A DNA stretch of 64,000 nucleotides, taken from Branchiostoma belcheri (taxonomy: Eukaryota > Chordata > Leptocardii > Amphioxiformes > Branchiostomatidae). The stretch's first letter is position 1. Each line of letters starts with the position of its first letter. The translations under genes and the position numbers were made by a program. Positions 22,991-34,253 of this stretch are shown piece after piece. Where the stretch lies: the NCBI RefSeq assembly GCF_001625305.1, contig NW_017802536.1, forward strand, positions 704,319-768,318. The letters are read 5' to 3'. The notes under the pieces are model-generated. The model was not told the DNA's origin. It saw only the letters and a list, made by a program, of their open reading frames with translations, and did not search any database.

Positions 22991-23850
22991 GAATTGAGTA
23001 TAGGTAGCAATGTGACGTGACAAAACGTACAAGAATTAACTGGTTGAACTTATAGCTAAAACAAGTAGGATCTTAAATGACTTCTTCCAAATTAAATGAC
23101 TTCTTCCAAGTTATATTTGTAGGTTTTCTTGTTTTCTAAAAAGGCGGTCGCCCCTGTTCAATTATTACTTAAAAAGTAGTCTCCAAGCAGAGGTTTGGAT
23201 TTTGGGGTATTTTAAGCGTGTTTTTAGGCTTTTTTATCGGGTTTTCTTTTGCATTGATTTTTTCCCACCAAACCCAACCTCTGCTGGCAGTCGAAAGCTT
23301 CAATGGGCCTTCACTTCAACCTAATCACTTCAACACATTTAAGTCGTTCTGCAAGGAGGTGTGAACCCGACGCATGAATAGGCACAGTCAGCAGGAGGCG
23401 TGTGGTCCAATGAATGCCTTTCTGACTGGCTCTATGTGTGATAATCCACCACAGTAAAATGGATATCCCGTATGATAATTTGATGGTTCCCGGGGAGGAG
23501 CACTGTCACCCTTCTTGAATAGGTTTGCGCCGCCCCGGGGTGAGTGCCGGCAGAGGTTGGGTTTTGTGGGGAAAAATTCAGTGCAAAAGAGAAACCCCAA
23601 TAAAAAAGCCTAAAAACAAGCTAAAAATACCCCCCAAACCCAAACCTCTGCTTGGAGAGAACTTAAAAAGCACGGTGAGCCACTTGATTGAATGGCTTTC
23701 TGTCAAATTTTCTCCTAAAACAATAACGACCTCTCTACTATATTATATTTACTACTAAAATTAGTTTTTGAACATTCAAAAGAAACTTTCCAAAACCGAA
23801 TGGTTTTGAAATATTTATAATCCTGCCACTATATAATAGTAGCCATGCAG

Positions 23851-23960
23851 GTATGTACAAAAAACGCATCCTGTTTGAAAGTAAACATCAGCAGCAACAC
23901 AAAAATCCGGGTTTGTAGCGACACGACTTGAACAGAGAATATTTTTCTACATTTTCTCAA
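23851..23960 (+). other. KTKQ exon-like module, copy 1 (decayed)
   Basis: Bounded by CATGCAG and CAA|GTATGG, it matches the module at 28895-29013 in its order of blocks (CGCATCCTGTTTGA, AAACATCAGCAGCAACAC, ATCCGGGT). The reading frame is interrupted by a stop, so this copy is probably dead. Confidence 0.4.
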
Positions 23961-24736
23961 GTATGGTTATTATTTTAAATTGGTTCCGTATGTCTTTTTG
24001 GCTTATTGTGTACTTAATACGAGGCCAGGGCGACGCACTAAGGCAGTACTCCCCACTGTGGCTTCTCCAGCAGCTTGAATAGTGAATTGACCCCCATAAA
24101 TATATAAACACATAAACATCCTAGACTGTCTCTCCCCCAGAAACAAAAGGCATGGACAGATAAACACACTACTGGTCACTTTTTCGAAGTTTTACACTGT
24201 TCTGTTTTCAAAGTAACAATATTAAACCGTGCAACATTAAACGGGCTAAAACGAAAACATAGATCTTCTTCCCAAAGACAAAAAAATAATCGCTCAGTCG
24301 GCAGATGGCATCGCCATATTGAATAGATTATAGCCACTACATGACTATGTTCCGGGCTTTAGCGACGCAAGCAACTCTGTTATATTTTATCTTGATTTAG
24401 GGTATATATACAAAGCAGGATATATCCAAATCCTACATACAGATTATGTTCCTGCATCTCGAATATATCTGGACTTAAGAGAATAAAGCTGCATTTTTAA
24501 CATCAGGGCCATATAAAAAAATCTATATTATGTTTATTACTGTACAATATATATTTTATCTGCCCTACACGATTGCAAATTAGGACCGTTTGGAAAGAAG
24601 AGATGACAAATCATGACACTTCACGGGTGTGTTTAAAAGCTTGAAACACCGCCGTGCGCCATGTTTGTTTACATCCGGGTATTAAGGATGGCACCACTGC
24701 TCAGAGCGCCTCATGTTGGCTGTTTAGCGCCGGCCA

Positions 24737-24996
24737 TTTTTTTTTAATTTATTCCAACATGTAATCACCAGACGTGGTGACGGCACACTCAAGATTCTTC
24801 AACTTATATTAATGCCGCCACCAACACAGAGGACAAATACATAACAGGACAATACTCATTTACACCTGAGCTAAGTGAAGAAAGTCGTGTAAAGTGCCTT
24901 TCCCAAGGGCACAAGATCGGTGGCATGTCAGGACTCGAACCCGGGACTCTTAGTTCCGAGTCGCGCACTCTGCCGCTACGCCACACGACCCCACAA
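24737..24996 (-). mobile_element. tRNA-derived SINE, full-length copy
   Basis: The minus strand begins GGGTCGTGTGGCGTAGCGGC, with the polymerase III B-box-like GGGTTCGAGTCC, then CTTGGGAAAGGCACTTTACA, and a tail GTGTGCCGTCACCACGTCTG ending in an A-rich run. It is flanked by CCGGCCATT on both sides, a target duplication. The other arm of the large inverted repeat has the empty site (GGCCATTAATGTC continuous near 29845-29860), proving the insertion boundaries. Confidence 0.88.
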
Positions 24997-25566
24997 GGCC
25001 GGCCATTAATGTCAGAAATGTGAGATTGTTGCATATATATATTGAAAAGCGAATGTAAATTATAATAACAAGAATTTCTACGTACAGTTAACTTTGATTT
25101 GACTTGTAAACACACTCACGCCGAAGCGCGGAATTGCACGACAAACATGGATGTACACGTGTCTCATGGATGTACACAAATCACCGCGCCGCGATGAGTT
25201 TACACGCTGAAATGTCTGTCCTAGCCACTAGCCACAGGACAAATGTTTTCCCCCTGTAAAACGAATAATCAATGTCGTACTCTGATATGACCAAACCGTC
25301 TTCCAGCGATCTATTATTAACGGGTTACCATTGTCACTCGTACACTCCCAAACATAAAATCGTAGGATAATAAAAACTATAATGATCCTGCCGGGCTGCG
25401 GAAATTAACCCATGTTTATGTAAATTGCTCAATACCCGGAGCTTTGCTTTGTTTCGTCAAAAAGGATTTTTTTGTTACACTATACACTGTTATAACGGCA
25501 GGATGTAGTATATAATAGAGCCATACTGGCTTGATTATGGAACAATTCCTCTGAATAGTCATAAAT

Positions 25567-25766
25567 TAGTGGGATCGTGTAGTGTAGCGTAGCGGATGCG
25601 TGCTCGATTCGGAATTCGAACCAAGAGGTCCGGGCTCGAGTCTGACATGCCACCGATCTTATACCCTTGGGAAAGGCACTTTACACGGCTATTCTGAATT
25701 CGTGCTCTGCGTGCGGTGGCGTCATAAAATAAGTTGATATAACATAAGTGTGCTGTCATCATGTCT
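25567..25766 (+). mobile_element. tRNA-derived SINE, second copy
   Basis: Begins GATCGTGTAGTGTAGCGTAG, shares TCGAGTCTGACATGCCACCG and CTTGGGAAAGGCACTTTACA with the copy at 24737-24996, and ends near GTGTGCTGTCATC. Its head contains an extra segment (GGAATTCGAACCAAGAGGTC) also present in the partial copy at 29364-29424. Confidence 0.8.
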
Positions 25767-26564
25767 AGTCATGTTATAGAAATATTGGAATATTGAAAAA
25801 TCATAATGCGAGCGCAGGCCAAACAAGATGAGGAGGGCCCTACCTTCCAAAGAACCAAAATACAGCCACACGTCTGAGTATTTGTTTAAAATTGTAGTAG
25901 TTACTCCAGTAAGTTGTATGTCTGATGATTCGCAGGATGTTATGTATTAACATTGTATTAGTCTTATTAGGCTGAATAGTAAGCTTATTAGTAAGGAGAC
26001 TTCCATTTGTGGGGCTGAATCTCAAGGACTCTAAATCAGGTAAACTTAAATCGACCAGGAGTCTTTCTATAAAACTGCAAGGTTTTGACCGGTCACACTG
26101 AGAAGGACCAGTGTGAGTGATTTAAATCTTCAAAATGTGGAATATTCTTTAAGCTACTGGTAAAATGTGAAAAGATTCAACGATAAAATTGGTAGATTGC
26201 ACGTTTACAATTGTGTTTATAAAATGTCATGGTCCAGTGGTATCTCATTCTGTTACAAAATACGCAGCTACATTTTTTGTTGCTATTTTCATCTAGTATT
26301 CAGTTCTTTACTCTTTAGCAGAGTGACCTCGCCTTTTTCTTCATGTAGAGCAGAATGAATGTGCGAGCCTTTTGCTATGTTCTACTCGATGCCGTGTTCT
26401 GATTTGCTAGATAAGCTATCCACTAGCGATCAGAAACCAGCCAGCCACTAAAACCTTAAAACGCCAGCCTCTTTGAGGGTTGATGAAGGCTGTTCTTGTC
26501 ACATGAACATAATAGATACCACATGACATGAAAGTATTGAGAAAAAATGGCATAATGATCATAC

Positions 26565-26678
26565 CTGACTGTAGAAACGCAGCCCTTGTTCAGTCGCAGG
26601 GAGGTACACCCGGAGGTTTGCTTTGTTTTACTGCCGGCTGTAATGTTTAGTCTCAAACAGGATACGCTTTATTTTGTT
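26565..26678 (-). other. KTKQ exon-like module, copy 2, split by an insertion
   Basis: The minus strand reads MRLNITAGSKTKQTSGCTSL up to a GTATGATC donor next to 26565. The exon's 5' end continues at 27494-27510, because the 815-bp element at 26679-27493 has inserted inside it. It is nearly identical to the copy at 28895-29013, as expected for the two arms of the inverted repeat. Confidence 0.5.
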
Positions 26679-27493
26679 ACCTCCATGAAAAATGGAGGTA
26701 TTGTTTTTGGCGTGTCTGTCTGTATGTATGTATGTGTGTGTGTCTGTGTGTCTGTGTTTCCACAACTTTGTGGTCAGCATAACTTCAGAACGCCTTTATG
26801 GATTGTAATGATATTTGGTATGTTGGTTAGTCTTAGGAAGACAAACGTCAAGGTCAAATATGGGCCTCCTGGTGGATGACCTTGGTACTGCAGCAGAACT
26901 TCGGGTTTTTGTATCTTTTGTCCTGAACATGCTATGGTCTTGATGTTTTGGTGACAGATTGCTTTTCCTGTCAGGAATAAGTGGCGTGAGTTTGGTCCCC
27001 CTAGCAGCTTGCTTTGGAACTGCAGGGCACTTTCTGGCGAAATGTTTAAAAGCCAATAAGTCCAGATAGGAACAACATATTTTCATAATTTTTGGTGTGT
27101 AGGTAGCTAAGAGAGAGATGTACATGATTAAATGCAAATTATGCAAATGAGGACTTTATTTGCATAATTAATGAGGAAATTCTATGATTACAGTGTTTTA
27201 CATTATACTACTTTCATACATGTAATGTATGTAACCTATGGCAGGCAGAACATCAACAGATACTAATTATGCAAATGATGACCTAATTTGCATAAATCAT
27301 GCAAAAATTCTATGATTTCTTAATGGTGAATAATGGGAATGTCATACTTTGGACATCTGTAAGTTAATCAAAAGTTAACATACATCACGATGCATATATC
27401 ATGTTAATGCGGAGGTAATTTGCATAATTAAAGAGGAAATTTACATTTACATATCAAGCCCATATTTCATGGAGGTATGAAGTCTCGGAATTC
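26679..27493 (-). mobile_element. ACCTCCATG element, copy 2 (815 bp) with TTGTT target duplication
   Basis: Reverse-orientation copy of the 5527-6325 element. It is flanked by TTGTT at 26674-26678 and 27494-27498. The paralogous right arm (28895-28920) reads straight through the empty site, which fixes the element ends exactly. Confidence 0.88.
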
Positions 27494-28439
27494 TTGTTTA
27501 TACCTGCAAGCTATGACTGTATAATTGCGGCAGGATACAAAATATTCCAAAACTATATTGGCTTTATTTTGGAACATTTCCTCTGAAAGCTCCTCTGAAA
27601 AACTTGATAAAAGCACAGACAAAACAGATAGCGAAGTTAATGTTTTTAGATAATTTCTAGTCACCACAATTCATTCCTAAAAGTGGTTCCCCTTTTTCTA
27701 ACACCTCAGCGCGGGAAATATAAACATGGCCGCCGCCCCCAGGAGGTCGGTTTTGCCTCCCAACTTCGGATTCGCGTTTTTCGGAAGTGAAAAACTCTCA
27801 CAGCGTGCCAAACGGACGGAATATGCCTCCTTTGTAAAAGCTACATAAACAGAGTATATTTAAGAGATATTTCTGTGCGGGCGAAATGTTTTCGCTCAAT
27901 GCGGAAGCGGGAGGCGCCAAACAATATCGATTTGTTAATGGACAGGAGTACTCAGCGTCTGATAAACGGTCCATGCACGTGTAAATAAGCGCACGTACAG
28001 CTGTGACAGATTATCTTCAGGTTCTGCCTTCTTTGTATTTTACGCAACTTAAAGAATGTTCAGGACAAAAACGAAACAGCTCGGACACACAATGGGGAGG
28101 GCGCAATGTACTAATAAAGGTTATTTGCGATGTAATAATGCATAAGCACACAAACATGGACAATAAATGATAGCATTATTAAAATTATCACCTTGAAATA
28201 TACAGGGGGGGGGCTGAATTACGCAGAATTACGTGAAAACATTTACAAAATTGAATACAAAATGTACAATGTGACTCTTGATTCATGTTCATTTGACTAC
28301 CAAAGGTTATATTATACCACACTATAAGTACGCAAGTGAATTTAACCCATATAAGACACATTATTTTGAATTCTAATAGTAGTACATTGTGAAACAAATA
28401 CAAGAAGGCTTCTTTCTTATCCATATTTCCATATAAAAT

Positions 28440-28540
28440 ATTTGCATTCGCTGACTCATGAGCGGTCCCCAAATATGTCGACGTGTGAGCTTTTATCCAT
28501 ATATCACTACTTTGTTGTTACCGCCGTGGTATATGTAAGC
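28440..28540 (-). other. RRH exon-like module, copy 3 (frameshifted)
   Basis: On the minus strand the leader ACATATACCACGGCGGTAAC then AACAAAG precedes an ATG at 28500. The following CACGTCGACAT block is shared with the other copies but sits in another frame, so RRH is not encoded. It is probably dead. A KTKQ module begins head-to-head at 28895. Confidence 0.4.
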
Positions 28541-28894
28541 CACAAAGTACTGAACATAGGTAACGATGACCAAACTTCGCAAACTGTCTGGAGTACTTGA
28601 GCTTATTCAGTCAAAACCGTTATGTTCCTTACGATACATTGTCCTCCATATTGTATACTTTCTTTTCCTACAAAGCCTCTAAACCTTGCTAAAATGCTTG
28701 ACACCCAGGGGGAGCCGCTTCTTCGGATGAATTGCTGTGACTAGAATTTATCTAAGAAGAACCTTGCCCTTCTGTTTTGCCTGCGCTCGCATCAATCTTT
28801 TAGAGGAGTTTTCGGAGAAAATGTGCCACTATAAAGTCAGTATAGTTTTGTAATATTTTGTATCCTGCCGCAATTATAGAGTCGTAACTTACAG

Positions 28895-29013
28895 GTATAA
28901 ACAAAATAAAGTGTATCCTGTTTGAGACTAAACATTACAGCCGGCAGTAAAACAAAGCAAACCTCCGGGTGTACCTCACTGCGACTGAAGAAGGGCTGCG
29001 TTTCTACAGTCAG
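28895..29013 (+). other. KTKQ exon-like module, copy 3
   Basis: 119 bp between TTACAG and a GTATGATC donor. One frame reads LRLNITAGSKTKQTSGCTSL then RLKKGCVSTVR. The copy at 57112-56990 keeps KTKQ.FG...PLNRRC in the corresponding frame together with both splice-like boundaries. The conserved frame and boundaries argue for a real exon of a duplicated gene or element. The family is not recognised. Confidence 0.45.
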
Positions 29014-29363
29014 GTATGATCATTATATCATTTTTCCTTCCTTAATAGTTTTTAAGTCATGGGGTATTTATTGTGTTCGTGTGACAATAGCGGCATACGC
29101 TCATCAAACTCGTCAATGAAGAGTAAAGAACTGGCGACTAGATGAAAATAGCAACAAAGGCTTATACGCCTCTCACGTTTTATGGATTTTCTTCTTTTCA
29201 AGCCCACAGCCTTTATATCTGGATTGTTAAGAAACATTTCAGTGACAAAATTGATTTTTTTTAGAACTTTTACATAATAAGTGGAATAATATATTGTGAC
29301 GTTTCGTACATCATAAGACACAAAAGATTTTTTGTAGCTGCGTATTTTGTAAAAGAATAAGAT

Positions 29364-29424
29364 ACCCGGGACCTCTTGGTTCGAATTCCGAGTCGAGCAC
29401 GCGTTCGCTACGCCACACGACCCC
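29364..29424 (-). mobile_element. tRNA-derived SINE, head fragment
   Basis: The minus strand has GGGTCGTGTGGCGTAGCGAA and TTCGAACCAAGAGGTCCCGG, matching the head of the 25567-25766 copy; the rest is missing. Confidence 0.7.
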
Positions 29425-29958
29425 ACTAATTCAGAGAAATTGTTCTATAATTAAGCCAGTATGGTTCTGTTATATACTACATCCTGCCATTATTACAGTG
29501 TATAGCAATAACTTGCAGGTGTAACAAAAAATATCCTTTTTGACGAAACAAAGAGTGTACGATTGACAATAGTAACCCGCTAATAATAGATCGCTAGAAA
29601 AAAATTCAGAGTACGCCATTATATTATTATTCGTTTGACAGTGTCTAGGACAGACATTTCAGCGTGTAAACGGACGCGGTGCGGTGATTTTTGTACATCC
29701 ATGTGACACATGTTTGTCGTGCAATTCCGCGCTTCGGTGTGAGTGTGTTTACAAGTCAAACCAAAGTTTACTGTACATTAATATTCTTGTTATTATAATT
29801 TACATTCAATTTTCAACATCCATATGTAACAATCTCACATTTCTGACATTAATGGCCGGCGCTAAAACAGCCAACATGAGGCGCACTGAGCAGTGGTGCC
29901 GTCCATAACTACCCGGATGTAAACAAACATGGCGCACGGCGGTGTTTCAAGCTTTTAA

Positions 29959-30879
29959 CCCTACCTAGACCGGGGGGGGGGGGCTAAAGGTGCCCGCGCC
30001 AACTTTGATGTCACCTAGCGTATGAACGGCTAGCCGTAGAACGGCCAAACTTGGTGACTTTTCCTAGAATATTGTTGGCAACAATTCTCTATCATTGGAA
30101 TAAGATAATAATTTTTTGTGTTGCCATGGCAACGGGTTTCTGACAGGCATTTTTTGCTAAATTTAGTACTTTTTGTTTCAACAATAAAATTTTATGTGTT
30201 TTATGTCAAGTTACTCATGGTTTCTAATATTAATAACATCCCATATAACTTTATGTAAATTTTATCATTTAATATGCATTATTTACTAGTATGCTAATTT
30301 GATGACGTCATTGGCCAAAATCCAAGATGGCGGACCATATCATCAGAACAGGTATATACAGGTTATTTTCATAAAAATTTTATCAATACTTCCATTTCTT
30401 TTTCCAAAAAAGGTTTAAATGGAGGTCTTTAGTATGTTTACAATGTATTTTAGGCTTTATCATGAAAAAAAAAACTATTTTTGAAAATTCAAGATTGATG
30501 ATCCAAGATGGCGGATATCTTAAATGTGCATGACGTCATTTTATGACGTCACCGGTGTTGCTATGGGCAACATAAGACTTAGTACACCATAATATTCTGT
30601 CATAAACACTTTTGGTACCGTTATGTTGAATACCATTTAGTTTTCAGGGAAAAACATATTTAGACGGTTTTGGCCAATAAAATCACATTAATGACGTCAT
30701 AATGACATCATATTACGTCATAACGACATAAAAATTGTAGATATGATAAATTTTTACTAGTACACCATTCTATGAAAATTTGGTGGTCATACGACATACC
30801 GTTCGCGAGTTCTTAGGGGGGGTCAAAAGAGCCCCCCCCCCGGTCCCCCCATGTCAAAAAAAGCCCGGTCTAGGTAGGG
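29959..30879. mobile_element. piggyBac-like MITE (921 bp, TTAA target site)
   Basis: CCCTACCTAGACCGGG at the left and its exact reverse complement CCCGGTCTAGGTAGGG at the right, flanked by TTAA on both sides (29955-29958 and 30880-30883). CCC-starting termini and TTAA duplication fit piggyBac-type elements. The interior has GATGACGTCATTGGCCAAAA and TCCAAGATGGCGGACCATAT. Diverged relatives of its ends and interior occur near 1-35, 4870-5430, 13665-13895, 33120-33200, 36310-36530, 38280-38345 and 40670-40740. No transposase is seen. Confidence 0.82.
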
Positions 30880-30941
30880 TTAACACACCCGTGAAGTGTC
30901 ATGATTTGTCATCTCTTCTTTTTGGTCACATAACTCATAAG

Positions 30942-31172
30942 GGCCGATTTACACATGCAGGGCCAAAAATATTTGTCCTGAGCGAGTGTCGTAGGACAGA
31001 TATATTTTGCGTGTAAACACGCCCCCAGAGGTTGTGTTGAACATCCAGGATGCACCGCGGTGGTGGCGGGCGTGTTTACACGCAAAAAAAAAAACAGTCC
31101 TACGACACTTACCACTCCGCGTGATGCGTCGATCGTCACAGGACAAATGTTTTTAACACGTGTAAATCGGCC
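30942..31172. mobile_element. Small MITE with 13-bp inverted termini
   Basis: GGCCGATTTACAC at 30942-30954 is mirrored by GTGTAAATCGGCC at 31160-31172. The inner part contains a second inverted pair, AAACACGCCC...GGGCGTGTTT. The flanks are ATAAG and TTATAAG. 231 bp, non-coding. Confidence 0.7.
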
Positions 31173-31609
31173 TTATAAGATTTGCACTTTCAGCCTGATC
31201 AACATAAATCTACATAAAGGAAGAAATAGACGCCCTCCTGTTTCCATTTTATTAAACTAACTTGGCAAAGATCAAAGAACTGACATGTACTAGACTCAAA
31301 AAGGAAAACTCTATATTTAAGCCCCCCTCGCTTTTAACTGTGTGATACAAAACACAATTTGTGACGTTACAGACACAAAACACACAAACTGATGTGACGT
31401 TACACACACAAAAACACAAAAAAGGTCTGTAGAAAACATCCCCTTGTTTTTGAAACTCACAGAGTGATCAGCTTAATATTGAGAAGCACAATATTAGCAG
31501 CTCTAGTGGAAATGGGATGTAAACTACTGATGTTGGAAGTTAGAAAAAAAACTAGATCTACTTTAATGCGTTCTAGCAGTAAGAAGAGCTTTTCACGGCG
31601 TATTATCAC

Positions 31610-31700
31610 GTGTTATACACCACGGCAGTAACAACAAACAAAACAGAGATATGGATCTAGTACCACGTCGACATATCTTAGTGGCTGCTCATGGGAGAGG
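31610..31700 (+). other. RRH exon-like module, copy 4
   Basis: The leader TACACCACGGCAGTAACAAC precedes an ATG at 31651 opening MDLVPRRHILVAAHGRG. It is the only copy on the plus strand, and its frame stays open to 31833. The donor position is not a clean GT. Confidence 0.4.
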
Positions 31701-32857
31701 GGTTGTGTATCTTTTATTCTGCAGAACATCAACTAAAATCAAGGTAAACGTTTATGTGTTTATTCAAAGTTTTCGTCGAAATTGTTGCTGTACCTTCGGT
31801 AAGTGTTGTATCTTTTCGCAAGAATGTTATTAAACATTATCGAAGCTTATGGTATTAGTATTGCTCATAGGGGTTCCAAAATCTAATTATTGTCTTCGTC
31901 AGAAAGACTAGATGGAATTATCTCGCCGTATTGTGGTTGATTGCGGATTTAGCGGAATAATTCTTGAAGGTGCACTGGACGGAAAACCGAATTTCCACAA
32001 GTTTCCAAGCTGGGACACGTTGGTGAAACCTGACATGTCCTAGCCGTGTACCCAAGTTTCCACGGGTGTCCCATCCCGGCGTGTTCACTGTAGGAAACCC
32101 GTGCACACAATGGGACACGCAAAGTGTCCAGGATTTCCCACTGTTGGAAACGTCTCGTGTCCTGACTAATTATCGTCACAATGGAGTATCCAACCTAAGA
32201 AAATAGGCATGGCAATCTATAAGCAGTTTTCTTGTGTTTGTTTACACATATTACCATGGGACTTTGTGAGTCTGGCTTTACAGAGCAGACTATTTTGCGT
32301 CCGCACCAGGCTATATAGATTGACCGCCGCTAAAGAATCTAGCAGGATATGCAAAGCTTGATATGAACGCCGGGGTCTAAGAGTTTCCTGAAGTTTATAC
32401 TAGTACATGTCGTTAATGTTTTCTGTACATGGCCCTACAGCGCATGGATGTACAATAGAAATAATTATCACTCCGCTTTAGTAAATTTCCTGGTAGAAAT
32501 GGCGTGAACCCCTGATACATTTTGGCGTATACTATCGGTAAATCAAGAAAGCACGCCGACGGACGCCGGTAGAGTGATAATTTGCAACACGTTGTTGTGA
32601 ACGAAAAGAAATAGCTAAAGATAATAAACTCAAGACTTGCTCACGCGCGATCGTCTTTAGCGCGTTTTGTTTTGGGTGCCAAATTATAAACTTAGCCTAG
32701 AAGTGCAGGGGACGTGCAATTTTGAAATTTCTACTGCAAAAATTGTGTTTATTAGTGGAAGTCATAAGTGATCATGATTAGTTTTTTTTGGTTTAACTAA
32801 GAGATATTGTAATGCTTCGCAGTATTTTTTCCGATCTGTATCTGTTTCCAAACTTAC

Positions 32858-33064
32858 TTGAATATTACCATATCGACTATAACCCTTGCTAACTACAGTA
32901 ACAATGTACAGATTTCTTTGTCTGGTAGCTCGGCTTTCTGCATAAATTAACGCCTTATTATGTCGGCGCCATATTGGATCTACAGTATATAATACTAGCG
33001 GGTGTTCACAGATATCCACGAGGGAAATCTCGGTTTTCGTCCTGTGGCATGATTTGACGTCCAT
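32858..33064 (-). CDS. Candidate first coding exon, unknown protein
   Basis: An ATG at 33064 in good context (AATCATGG) opens 69 codons ending at a strong donor, GTAAGTTTGG. The product starts MDVKSCHRTKTEISL and includes IWRRHNKALIYAES and RQRNLYIVTVVSKGY. It has an amphipathic, beta-rich look, but I recognise no family. No downstream exon was found before the 31-kb repeats. The region just upstream (33.1-33.2 kb) is a repeat end, so the gene may be broken or the frame fortuitous. Confidence 0.35.
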
Positions 33065-33299
33065 GATTTTTGGCAAGCAGATTACCGCTGTTGCGGCCAA
33101 AGTTTGGTGGCCGTAGCACAAGCCGTTCGGACGTTATCCGACTTGAAAGTTTGCGCGGGCACTTTTACGCCCCCCCCCCCCCGGTCCTAGATAAGGTTAA
33201 ATTGCCTCAACTTCCTGACCCTGGAAATAGTTAATATATAGTATGTATAGTACATAGGGCATTAAGCTTTGTGTTTGATTATGAATAAAAAAATCAGGA

Positions 33300-33600
33300 A
33301 TCCCCGTACTCGCCCCGTGCGCGGTTCCAGGATATCGGATCGGGGTGTTTGTCGCGCAAAATCTTAGCGGCGCTGAAAAGCTTATTAAAACCCGGAAATA
33401 ATATTTGCGGGCGGCGGATAGAAGAGGTCAGGGGTCAAATGGAGTTGGGTAATCACTGATTACACCACCCCACAATTCTTTGCGGCTGGATTTTCGCAAA
33501 TTAGCGGCTGACGTCTGCTGAGTGCGTTTTTTGTTTTGTTTTTAGTGTCTTTTCGGCGTTAAATTCCTGGTTTTAGCCGTGAAATGTTCGGAATTAAGAT
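33300..33600. promoter_or_regulatory. CpG-rich stretch, possible promoter of the 34-kb gene
   Basis: Locally GC- and CpG-rich sequence (for example CGCCCCGTGCGCGGTTCC and TTTGCGGGCGGCGGATAGAA) in an otherwise AT-rich region. It lies about 0.7-1 kb upstream of the first coding exon of the B4GALNT gene, which itself has an acceptor-like CTCCGCAG at 34236-34243 and so probably a separate 5' non-coding exon. Inference from position and composition only. Confidence 0.3.
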
Positions 33601-33669
33601 GAAGTATGTGTTTAGATGAAAACCGTCGTTGTAATATATCAGCATTCTTAGCTCAATGGTCAGTCCAGC

Positions 33670-33822
33670 ACCCAGGACAGTCCGTAGTTATAAATGCATC
33701 GCTAATCATACCTCAAAAACTTCAATAAAGTAATCTTTAAGTTAGGGTACCCAGGACAGTCCGTAGTTATAAATGCATCGCTAATCATACCTCAAAAACT
33801 TCAATAAAGTAATCTTTAAGTT
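33670..33822. repeat. 79-bp tandem duplication
   Basis: ACCCAGGACAGTCCGTAGTT...ACTTCAATAAAGTAATCTTT occurs twice, almost identical, at 33670 and 33749. A recent duplication upstream of the B4GALNT coding region. Confidence 0.95.
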
Positions 33823-33927
33823 GACAGAATTTGTCAGGAATTATATATTCCAAGTAGAAGTGACTTTATGTGTGGTAGAGTGTATGGAATTGAAAGCATC
33901 GTGAAAAATGCATGTCCTTTGGCTGTA

Positions 33928-33946
33928 TATATATATATATATATAT

Positions 33947-34016
<70 letters not shown>

Positions 34017-34094
34017 GGATGGATACATGGATGGATGGATGGATGGATAGATGGATGGATGGATGGATGGATGGATGGATGGATGGATAGATAA

Positions 34095-34149
<55 letters not shown>

Positions 34150-34150
34150 C

Positions 34151-34192
<42 letters not shown>

Positions 34193-34193
34193 T
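33928..34193. repeat. (AT)n-(ATAG)n-(ATGG)n microsatellite
   Basis: A short AT run, then long GATA/GATG tetranucleotide blocks, about 265 bp. It generates spurious isoleucine/tyrosine/serine open frames on the minus strand. Confidence 0.97.
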
Positions 34194-34253
34194 TGCTGAA
34201 GTGTTTTATTACCCTTCTAATGGAAATCTCGTCTACTCCGCAGGGTGTTCACC

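Larger units (their letters stand above)
24590..27610 (+). repeat. Large inverted repeat, left arm
   Basis: Segments of this region match, in reverse complement and reversed order, segments of 28800-30930. Matches: 24597-24760 against 29850-29956 plus 30884-30925; 25010-25230 against 29640-29840; 25440-25570 against 29425-29560; 26220-26275 against 29325-29350; 26565-26678 plus 27494-27610 against 28810-29013. The left arm carries a SINE (24737-24996) and an 815-bp element (26679-27493), both absent from the right arm. Confidence 0.85.
28800..30930 (-). repeat. Large inverted repeat, right arm
   Basis: Partner of 24590-27610. It contains a TTAA-flanked MITE (29959-30879) that the left arm lacks. 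A partial SINE head at 29364-29424 corresponds to the copy at 25567. Between about 25.6 and 26.2 kb the left arm has sequence with no partner here, so there was either a deletion on the right or a gain on the left. The central spacer is about 27.61-28.80 kb. Confidence 0.85.

Noticed and set aside
33834..34152. Minus-strand frames rich in Tyr-Leu-Ser-Ile
   Set aside because: They translate the GATA/GATG microsatellite.
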